Source: Hymenoscyphus infarciens
Lineage: Eukaryota > Ascomycota > Leotiomycetes > Helotiales > Helotiaceae
DNA length: 46,262 nt
Assembly (NCBI GenBank): GCA_001414345.1
Contig: LLCB01000397.1
Span: 1 to 46,262 of the forward strand
Reading direction: 5' to 3'
Numbering within the stretch: position 1 is the first letter of the stretch; the number at the start of each line of letters is the position of its first letter. Under the pieces are notes generated by a model. That model ran no database searches. It had not been told where the DNA came from and was given only the letters and a program-made list of their open reading frames with translations. Shown piece after piece: positions 12,833-22,300 of the stretch. Position numbers and translations under genes: made by a program.

Positions 12833-13040
12833 CTTTTACTAATACTAAGAAATACTAAGATATTTATTAAAAAAGAGTAAAAACTAAATAGTTATTTAAA
12901 AGCTATATATTATATTTAGAAATATATTAGAGACTTAGAAAGAATAGTTCAAAGGTTTATTCTAAGCTTATATTTTCAAAGCTAGCTAATATAGATATAT
13001 TAACTCTAAAAGTGCTTTTAGTAAGATATATATAAGTTAA

Positions 13041-13307
13041 AAAAGTGGCAAATTAGTAGATTTCCTATAAATTAGTAAGGTCTACGATTAGTCGCCTCGT
13101 CTTTTCCATAGTCTAATTAATTAGCTCCGTATAACTTGTCGCTTAAATAATCGATTTTGAATTTATTAACATTCATCGCTCCGCTACTACACCATCGCTA
13201 TCATCTCAAACGAACAATCGACCTGTCGCAGCAGCTTAACACCGTCTCCTGGGGTGAGATTGTTGCTGTAGAGCAAGTCAACCGGCACACCCTTAGTGCG
13301 ACAAGAG
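13041..13307 (+). other. 5' leader region of the kinase gene at the RIP edge
   Basis: Normal dinucleotide use returns here. An open frame at 13,157-13,354 overlaps the kinase start in another frame and has no recognisable features, so I treat the stretch as promoter/5' UTR. I see no clear TATA box. Confidence 0.5.
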
Positions 13308-14114
13308 ATGAACACCTACGAGAGTACAGCCAACGTCCTCCAGCCTTCCAATGACCCAATTGTTATCCACACGAAAGGCAAATTCGTAGCCGCTGGAACA
13401 ACATCATTTGTAGAGCGTCTGCCATCGGGCGACATTATCAAGACTCCCTGGGCGGGTGATATCCGAGAGAAGGATTGCCAGAAGGAAATCGCTATCGAGG
13501 CACGAATCTATCAGAGAGTGGGAGAACATCCTCGTCTCGTGAAACTGAAGGGCTGGGACTCCAAGGCTCACGTCTTGATACTAGAGTATATGCCCAACGG
13601 CACGCTGGAGGACTACGTCAAATCACACCACGGCCAGATCTCGATGGCCCGACGCCTTCGTTGGATCGCACAAGCTGCCGAGGCTTTGCACCTGCTGCAC
13701 TCCATGGGTGTAATCCACTGTGATGTGGGGCCGCATAACCTTTTACTAGACGCCGACATGAACCTCAAGATCGCAGACTTCAGCGGTTCGTCGATTGATG
13801 GAAAGAGCGCGATGGTTTGTCCGGGAACAAGATACACTGCACCAGATCCGCATTGGAGACCAGGGAAAACGCCGACGGTTGAGGAGGATTTATTCAGCCT
13901 TGGCTCTACCGCTTACTACATTGTTATGGGCAAAGCACCGTTCGACCAGCTTCCAGATGAAGAGGTTGAGAGGAAATACTTGAATGGAGAATTTCCGGAT
14001 CTAGCGGGGGTACCTTGCGATAAGATTATCAAGTTGTGCTGGCTGCAAAAGGCTCACTCGGCCCTGCTGGTTCGTGAACTTATAGACAAAGTCAATGTTG
14101 AAGAGGGATTTTAG
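13308..14114 (+). CDS. Atypical serine/threonine protein kinase-like protein
   Basis: A 268-residue, single-exon protein that is almost only a kinase fold. The first ATG is at 13,308; a longer frame to 13,296 would need GTG. The N-lobe has a reduced glycine loop (AAGTTSFV, about residues 28-35), the beta-3 Lys in DIIKTPW (K45) and helix-C Glu (E64, or E60). The C-lobe has HCDVGPHN in place of HRDxxxxN (D139 and N144 kept, Arg replaced by Cys at 138). DFS replaces DFG (D157 kept) and APD replaces APE (178-180). The chain is near the minimum for a kinase and ends at helix H/I. The Mg- and catalytic Asp residues remain, so activity is possible. Such HCD-type small kinases occur as accessory genes in filamentous fungi (family recollection). 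It has no signal peptide or membrane segment. It sits alone between two RIP blocks, upstream of a Cys-rich gene on the same strand. Substrate unknown. Confidence 0.88.
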   Translation: MNTYESTANVLQPSNDPIVIHTKGKFVAAGTTSFVERLPSGDIIKTPWAGDIREKDCQKEIAIEARIYQRVGEHPRLVKLKGWDSKAHVLILEYMPNGTLEDYVKSHHGQISMARRLRWIAQAAEALHLLHSMGVIHCDVGPHNLLLDADMNLKIADFSGSSIDGKSAMVCPGTRYTAPDPHWRPGKTPTVEEDLFSLGSTAYYIVMGKAPFDQLPDEEVERKYLNGEFPDLAGVPCDKIIKLCWLQKAHSALLVRELIDKVNVEEGF

Positions 14115-14346
14115 TTCGGACTATGTTAGATAGGGTGATCCGAGTAGCATTGCAATTGTAATATCTTGTGTTTCGGCCTTCTTTTTCCATGATTGCTTAG
14201 CTCCTTCCCACTCTTGCTGGGCGTCTGTTGAGTTATAAGCGCCAGAAAAGATAGATTAGAAGGAAGCCCCAAAGTTCGCTCCCCGCGCCAATAATATCAC
14301 CAGAAGTACTTTCGACCCCTCTTTTCGCAACACCCTGTGTAGGCGA

Positions 14347-14356
14347 TATATAAAAA
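14347..14356 (+). promoter_or_regulatory. TATA box of the Cys-rich gene
   Basis: TATATAAAAA lies 163 bp before the ATG at 14,519 and is followed by a pyrimidine-rich stretch (CTCTTTTCGTACC, CTATCTTTTC). This is the usual arrangement of strong inducible fungal promoters. The rest of 14,115-14,518 holds the kinase 3' flank and this promoter. Confidence 0.5.
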
Positions 14357-14518
14357 TACCAGCCATCCTCCGAAGTCCTCTTTTCGTACCACTATCTTTT
14401 CAGCATTATCCTCGCCTTCTTGAACTTAAAGCGATTTATAAAGACTCAACTCACAATCCTCTAAAGTAGGTGGGATACAAGTTCCTCGTAGTAAGAGACT
14501 ACTCACAACTGCCTAGAA

Positions 14519-14719
14519 ATGTGCACAAAATTGACAACCACAGTTCATTACAGGGGCTGTCCTGCGACTTGTGATACGACAACCACTCGGCTGATACTTT
14601 GCGACAAAGCAGAGAGCTCTGGGAACACTTGCCAAGATCCAGCTCAATCCTACGGTGGCAAGACCACGGCTCGCGAGCAGTGCCCCAACCATCGAGATGA
14701 GGGGTATTCTCAGCGCTAG
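14519..14719 (+). CDS. Small cysteine-rich protein (66 aa), no signal peptide
   Basis: A single-exon 66-residue protein with six Cys (positions 2, 14, 18, 28, 38, 55) and a Thr-rich start. The order CxxxC ... LILCDKA ... C ... CPNH, plus His at 10 and 57, resembles small fungal proteins of the type MC-x-K-x(n)-CGH...C...C...CPxC. Those are abundant in Pezizomycotina and probably bind metal (family resemblance from memory, no search done). There is no hydrophobic leader, so classical secretion is not expected. It lies 405 bp after the kinase stop, in the same un-mutated island, with a good TATA box upstream. Function unknown; a role in host interaction or stress is only a guess from location. 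Confidence 0.55.
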   Translation: MCTKLTTTVHYRGCPATCDTTTTRLILCDKAESSGNTCQDPAQSYGGKTTAREQCPNHRDEGYSQR

Positions 14720-17042
14720 GGCGGGATGTTGCTAAGGTTCTGCTATTGTTGGTGATAGCGATGAGGTACACTGAAAGAGAGGAGGAGGCTTAGAGACTAG
14801 AAGAGGGAGAAATAGTAACGGAAGTTCAAGCAGAGGAAAAGAGCTAAATAAACTGAATAGACTGAATTAGCTAGGCTAATCTACGTCGTCTTATAGAGAT
14901 TACTATAATAATATTCTATAATTAAACCTAAAGTAGTATAATAATATATAGCTATAAAGATCTCTTTCTATATAACTTTAATAGTAATAAAAGTCGTAAA
15001 AAACTAGCTTATAATATAGTAAAATATAGAATCTATACTTATATCTCTTATCTTTAATATCTTAATCTAATTTATAGTACTTAAGATCTTTAATATATAT
15101 ATAATAGAATAGCTTATTTTCTACGAAACGAATTTATATATATATAAGCGAATAGTACTACTACTAATAGAATTTTTATTATAAACGATTTCTTTATTAA
15201 ATTATATATAAGAGTAAGTAAATAATAATTTCTATTAAAAAATTAAAGCTATTTTAATATCTTTAAATATACTCTTTCTTTTATATATCTCTCTTATATT
15301 TCTTCTTACTTATCTATAATTTATATATCTATAACTCGTCTATTTAGAACTTATATATAGTCTTAATCTAATTCTATCTATCTCTAGATAGCTCTAATAT
15401 TAGTATCTCGTTACTAGTATTAATACTTAAAACTATTTATATAATATAAGAGAAGACTTTTTAATATTTATAGATATATATATATATATATATAGAGAGA
15501 TTAATATAAACTACTAGTAGGCTTTTTATATAGTAGATATAGTAGCTTTTAGATAGCTTTTAGTAGTATATATAATAATGTTTTAATAACTTTTAATAGT
15601 AAATATACTAGACTTCTTTAATACTATTAGTATCGATATTAGCTTAATTAATTAGATTATTTAATTAATTAAATAACTTATTATTTAACTTATAAGTACG
15701 TTTTTAGTATATAGATATAGATAATTAAGTAAAGAGTAATTAATTATAAATAAGTAAAAGTTTATAGTTAAATATTTTGAATTTATAGCTCTATTTATCT
15801 ATATTTATTCTATAATCTTCGATTATTATAAACTATTAGTGAACTAGAGATTATAATAATAGGAACCTAGAAACTAATAGCTTCTTAGTATTAGTATATA
15901 TTACTTATTATATATTTATCTCTACTATTCTTTTGATTATAGATTATTATTTTAATTATAATAAGCTATATATATAAAAAAGAAAAGAGAAGATATTAAA
16001 GTATTTAGATCTCTTAGAAAGTAGAAAGAAGAACTATATTATATAGTTAAGATCTAAATAATAATATTTTCTAGATTTCTCTAAAGTTATTTCTTAATAG
16101 TTTATATATAAGTATAAATTTATTATTAAAATAGCGAATTATTATTCTTAAATTTTCCTTATAAACTAGAGACTAAATATATAAGACGATCTAGATAAGT
16201 TAAGAAGTTCTAAAGCTAATCTATTTATTACTTTTAAATTAAACGCTAGTACTAATTCTAGAGATAAGTTATAATAAAGTAGAAGTAAAAGCTAATACCT
16301 TTAGCTAAGTAATTCTTCTTTCTACTATATAATTAGTAATCTAAGCTAGAACGCTTTTAAAGAATTCTCTAGTACTAAAGTTAATTAAAAGAAAAGAAAA
16401 GATATATTAAAAAATATATAAGTATATAAATATTATTACTTAATTATATAAAGTCTTAAAAGATTAATATAATAGCTAATTCGACTTCTTCTAATTCTAT
16501 TAAAAATAAGTTAGCTATTAATAATCTACTAATAAAACATAAGTAAGTTAAGAGTAACGTTCTAATAATTTTTTATAGAGAATTTTTCGTAAGTTAAAGA
16601 ATTATTTAAAAATATTTTAAATAGTTTTTAAGTAATCTCTTTATTTTAAATTCTATACTTTATATATATACTATAGATTAATTAATATTTTTATAGTTAA
16701 AGTGTTTTCTACGAAGAACTCTTTTTATTAAGATATTAAGAGTAACTAAGTAAGCTATTTATTCTAATTTAAATATATAAGTTTAATATCTATATTATCT
16801 TATATACTTCTTTTTATTAATTATTTAATTATCTCTTTAATTTACTTCTATATTTTTCTATTTAAAACTCTTTAATAAGTACTACTTCTTTCTACTTCTT
16901 TCTTTTAAAATTTAAAATTTATCTTCTTTAAAATATTCTATTTAAACTTTTACTTTTTAATTCTTTTATAATTATAAAGTTTATAAAAACTACTATACTA
17001 GCTATTATACTTCTTCTTTTTCTTTATAATAGAAGAGAGAGA

Positions 17043-17660
17043 GATAATCTACTAAGGAATTTTACTTTAATTATACTAGCTACTAGAGCTTATATTACTA
17101 CTAAGCTATATAAGCTCTTAATTATAATAGAAGTAAGTAAGTAAGCTAAGAAGGAAATTATCTATAATAAGAGTAGTTATTATATATAAGATATATCTTA
17201 AAGTTTCTCTTTATTTTTAAAGCTTATAAATACTACTTCTATAGCTACTAAGCTTTATATTCTACTATTTACTACTAATATCTCTCTTACAAAAGAAGAG
17301 ATTATTTATAATAAAAAGAAATATCAAATATATGTAATACTTTAAAATTTCTTAATAATTCTATATTTTATAAAGACTACTTTAGTAGCTACTAAGCTTT
17401 ATATACGATAATTTATAACTAAGTTCGTATATATAAAGAGAGATATTATCTATAATAAAAGTAGCTACTTACTTATTAGTATATCTTATTCTTTTCTACT
17501 AATCTTATAAGTTTTAAAGACTACTAGAGTAACTAGACTATCTATACTACTATATATAATAAATTATATATATATAAAAGAAGATAGTATTTATAATAAG
17601 AGAGCTTATTATATATCTTAGGTTTTCTTTAAGCTTTTATATTTCTCTACTATAAATCTT
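17043..17660 (+). repeat. Degenerate tandem repeat array, spacing about 115-155 bp
   Basis: A motif near GAGATTATCTATAATAA recurs at about 17,043, 17,157, 17,301, 17,454 and 17,587, each followed by a similar TA(C/T)-rich segment. Between them, GCTACTAAGCTTTATAT recurs near 17,255 and 17,385. In one plus-strand frame the units read as EIIYNKSSYY-, EIIYNKKKYQ-, DIIYNKSSYL- and DSIYNKRAYY-like peptides. This suggests a protein repeat of about 45-50 residues degraded by RIP. Tyr here may derive from Cys or His codons, since TGY and CAY both become TAY under RIP, so a zinc-finger array is conceivable. Function cannot be read. Confidence 0.45.
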
Positions 17661-17877
17661 TTTACTAAGTTATTTAAGAATAAGTTATCTAATAACGTAA
17701 GTATAAATAATTTAGCTTAACTACTTATTTTAGTATAAGTTATTAAAAAGAAGTATAAAAAGAGAGATAATTTACTATTTTACTTCTATTAATCTAGTTA
17801 TTTCTATAAAATAAGATAGTCTCTATATACTATTAAATAAGAGAAGAAATTAAGTAATATACTAAGGTTAATATTTA

Positions 17878-19345
17878 GTACTACTAGAGGATATAGGAAT
17901 TCGTAACTAGGCCGAATATAAGCTAGAACGTTAAAATAGTACTAATTTTAGCCTACTTTTCTAAATATCTACTATAAATTACTCTTAATTACTTTCCTAC
18001 TATTATTATATAAAGTCTCTACTTAGTTAGACATCTCTAGAATCCTTTTATATATCTTCTTTAGTATAATCTTACTCTATTTATCTTAAATAACCTCTCT
18101 AAACTCTTATATCGTTCTCTATGTTCTATAATATACTCGTTACTTTAGAATATTCTAATAAGCTTCTATAGAATTAAGATTAGATAATTATAGAGAGTAG
18201 ATAAGAGTTCTTATATTATACTTATCTTAAAGTGCTTATATAAGCCTCTTTTTCTTTAAACTATAACTCGAGTCTCTATCTTCTTATAAAAAGAACTCTC
18301 TAGATATATAAGACTACTCTTTATACGCCTTCTTAATAGCTTTAATATAAATAGGTAAGAGACGTTTAGTATAGTATTTCTAAGTTATTACGTTACTCTT
18401 AGGCTTAACGTCGTACTTATAAGAGAGTAGCGCTTCTTACTCCTTTATATATATACTAAACTCCTCTTCTAATTTAGCTTTATGTTTTCTAGGCTTTAAA
18501 AGACGCTTAGGTTATATAATATTATCTTATTTATTATTATAGAACTCTAGCGTTTTATATTTATACTACTAGTTATAATACTCTATAACGTATATATAAG
18601 ACCTAGTCTTTTCGCTTCTTTCTTTTATATTTTCTAAGTTAGTTTATATTCCTTCTTCTCTAAGAATATACTCTTATATCTATAAAGAAGAATTAATATA
18701 TACTTTATTAGTAAAGAAGCTAAACTAGAAGAAATTATCTATTATTCGACTATAGTTTACTACTTTATACCCTCGCTACTCTCCTAGATTCTTATTTAAG
18801 ATTATCTTCTTAATTAACACTTACTTATATCTCCTACTTCTCTTTATTACTTACTAGAGTTAGGTTTAAAGTTAGCGCTTCTTAATCGTGATTTAATAGT
18901 ATTCTATCTAAGCCTTATAAAGTTAATCTCGAACTAGGTTACGCGAAGACGAGACTAGTATTTTATATATATCGTCTAATACTATAGTCCTTCTCCTAAG
19001 CTTCTCTAATCGTCTATAAAGCTTCTATATAGTAGAAGAACCTATAGCTTTATACTCGTAGGCCTAGTATAGACTAGTTACTTTAAAGAGTATATATTCG
19101 TATATAATCTAGGTCTTAGATTTATAGCTCTAGTAGTCTTAAAAGGTATTATAAAATCGGGTTTTTACTAGTATATTATAATTACTATACCTTCTAGGTA
19201 TAGTAGGCGTTATAGAGTCTTTAGAGCGCGTATATAAAGGCTCTATAATATAGGTAAAGTTGTTATTTACATTTCAAAAGTCGAACGTTTAAGTATTATA
19301 GCTAAAATCCGGCTAGTTACGAATTCCTATATCCTCTAGTAGTAC
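17878..19345 (-). mobile_element. Tc1/mariner-type DNA transposon (1,468 bp), RIP-killed
   Basis: The termini are a near-perfect inverted repeat of at least 33 bp beginning GTACTACTAGAGGATATAGG (17,878 rightwards and 19,345 leftwards). They are flanked by TA at 17,876-17,877 and 19,346-19,347. Reading the minus strand through stops gives PKRLLKPRKHKAKLEEEF, KYYTKRLLPIYIKAIK and then FFL*EDRDSS near 18,265-18,300. The last corresponds to the second catalytic Asp region (QEDxxPSH-like) of DDE_3 transposases. A STPYNYLILIP-like segment near 18,200 fits the HPxxSPDLNPIE block. Size, TA duplication and motifs agree with Tc1/mariner. The TIRs themselves kept more GC than the interior. Confidence 0.85.
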
Positions 19346-19399
19346 TATATAATAAGAGAATAGTTAATAGAACTATATATTTATTTATTATTCTTACGC

Positions 19400-22300
19400 T
19401 ACGTAGGCTATAGACTAAGCTCTAAGAGTAAGTAGTATAACTTCTAATCTAGTTTTATAGAGCTTTATAGCTTATTCTCTATTATATTTAAGTCTTTTTT
19501 TAAGTATTTAATACTTCTTTATTAAGTTCTTCTACTATCTATTTAAAGCTTATCTCTCTAACTTAGTAATAAGAAAGAGAGTAGATTAGAGTACTTAACT
19601 ACTAAAGTATATATTAGTAATATAAAGAGTAAGAGTATACTTACTACTACTCTAGTACTTCTTAAGTACTTCTCTTTTAGAATTATTAAAGCTAAGACCT
19701 TACTCTTTAATAAGCCTTAGTAGCCTCCTTCTTAAACTCTCTTTTCTTTATCTTCTCTTTACTCTCTTCTCTCTCTTCTTCTAGGAATTCTAGTATAAGT
19801 CTATATTCTTAGAGCCTTCTTAGCCTAAGTAGCTAAGTAGCTACTTTTAATACTAGCTTTCTATCTACTAGTATCTCTCTTAGTTCTTAAAAGTTCTTAA
19901 TTTACTTTCTAAGAGCTCTTATAAGTATATTCCTTTCTTATAAGATCTTCTAATAAAATAGTATAAGATATTCTACTATCTCTCTATCTCTTATATATAT
20001 ATACTATAGTATAAGTTAGTTTAGTACTCTTTCTAAGAAGAAGAAGATATTAAGTCTAATTATTTTTATTTATACTTAAATAAGTAGTAAGCTCTTTACT
20101 TTAGTAAGCCTCTTATAAGCCTTCTATAGCTCTTAGCTATCTAGGTCTATCTTATTTAACACCTTTATATACTATATTAGGTTCTTCTTCTAAGCTCTTC
20201 TTCTCTAGGCTTTTAAGTATTCTTTCTATTTCTTAAGTATTATATTATACTTAAATCTTACTCTCTCTTCTCTCTACTTTCTTTCTTACTCTTATCTTAC
20301 TCTTTAAGAGTATAGTATTACTTTTTCTATCTTTAATAGTCTCTCTCTTCTTCTTTTTAGCTATATAGCTATGTTTTTACTAGTATTTTAGATTAGCTTT
20401 CCTAGTTTAAACACTTAAAACTTCCTTTTAAAAGTAGCTATTTTAAGATTAAGATATAGGTTAATTACAGTATAGTTAGCCTTTACTTCTATACTCTAGA
20501 CTAGAGTAGCTTTATATAGATACTTTAACTATTATATAAGAAAGCTTTTTATAATTTCTTTTATATTCTTTCTTTTTAGTATATTATAGTATTATACTAA
20601 TACTTTATATACTATTACGCTTTTGATTACTACTATATATATTTACTTTACTTAGTAGTAGTTTACTTTCTATATCTTTCTAGTAAGTCTTATAAGTATA
20701 TAAGTCTATATTATTAGCTTCTTCTATATTTATTCTTAGTATACTTTCTATTTTAGCTTTCTATTAAGTTCTACTTTTAGGAACCTTATATATTTAACTA
20801 GTATAAGTCTTATATTCTTAAACTAAATAGTCTCTTTCTATAAATCCTATTTTCTTATAAAGTATATAGGTACTATCTTTTCTAAGCTAAAAGCTATCTT
20901 TTACTTAATTATCTACTTATTATATACTCTTTAAGCTACTTTAAGTATCTTATAGTTTACTTTTATACTTTTTAATAATATAAGTAAGTTTATATTATTT
21001 ATAAAGCTTACTTTAATAAGTCTATTAATCCTTAATAGGTTATTATATAATATTAAGATAAAGAGAATAAATAGTATTAGAGAGAGTACTAAGCCTTATA
21101 ATACTTCTTAGTCTAGGTTTCTCTTATTTATATACTAGCTATTAAAGAATACTATAGCTTTATATCTAGAAATAAAGCTTCTTATTTAGATTACTATCTA
21201 CTATAGTACTCTCTTCTCTTTTAAGATATAAAGTAGCTATATATAGTTTACTTAGTTAAGTACTCTAGCTATATCTAGTTAAGCTAGAAATATATAGCTT
21301 TTATTCTCTTAAGCTATATATATGTTTTTTATTACTATTTTAATTATAGGCTCTATATTCTAGTATTTCTAGTTACTTCTTTATATTCTTAGAAGTATTA
21401 CTACGTCTTTTATAAGCTATATAAGTCTTTATACTATAATCTTTTTAAGGACTTTTTCTATAGTTAATAGTAGTACTATTAGTTTATAAGCTTTTATCTT
21501 ACTCTATTCCTTTATTATCTTATCTAGTTTTTTTAAAACTACTACTTTTATATAATAGAACTAAGATAAGAAGTATTATAAATAAAAGCTTACTTCTACT
21601 ATTATTATAAGTACTTCTTTAAATAGCTTATTATATACTTTAAGAAAGCTATTTATAAATATATTAAATCTAGATACCTTCTATAATACTAATCTTATAC
21701 CTATCTTAATATACTTCTTAGTTATATACTAGCTTACTTAGTATTCTTATTAGAAGCTCCTAAAGCTCTATTTCTTATTAGAGATACTTAAGTAATTAGC
21801 TATTAACTCTAGAAAGAACTTCTCTACTAGGATATAAGCCTTATTCTTATAAGTCTCTTTTTTAGTTCTATTAAGTAAAGTAAATATTAGTAGTACTAAA
21901 GTCTTAGGTTTTATATATCTTTTTAAGTAAGCTTACTTCTTAAGTATCTAGAGTTTCTTATTATCTCTTACTATTTCTATAAGTATCTCTCTTTAGCTCT
22001 TTATCTTTACTCTTCTACTAATAGTTTATAGCTCTTAAAGAGTATTATTAAGCTATTATCTAGAGCTCTTTATATAAAGCTTCTTCTAGGTCTTCTTATA
22101 CTATCTTATTTTACTTAATACCTTTTTAACTTCTATATCCTACTAAAGCTATACTTATTCTCTACCTAGCTTTTAAAGTAGTATTAAAGCTTAAGCTACT
22201 TACTAAAGTTCTTTTATAAGTCCTTTAATAGCTTTCTTAAGTTTTTATATATTCTAGATTACTAGTATTTCTAGATAAAAAGCTTCTACTTTTACTAGAA

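Larger units (their letters stand above)
1..13040. other. AT-rich, RIP-saturated transposon block 1
   Basis: Nearly the whole block is A/T with CpA and TpG almost absent, while CpT/ApG, CpC and some CpG survive. TpA is hugely enriched. This is what RIP (CpA to TpA on either strand) leaves in repeated DNA of Pezizomycotina. No open frame of useful length survives, but conceptual reading through stops recovers retrotransposon domains, listed separately. The block ends rather sharply near 13,040, where CA and TG reappear. The stretches 1,740-1,900, 2,340-2,620 and 11,918-12,150 hold nothing I can assign beyond AT-rich repeats. Confidence 0.93.

Noticed and set aside
13157..13354. 65-aa ORF upstream of the kinase
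   Set aside because: Overlaps the kinase start in another frame and has no conserved features; better explained as 5' UTR.
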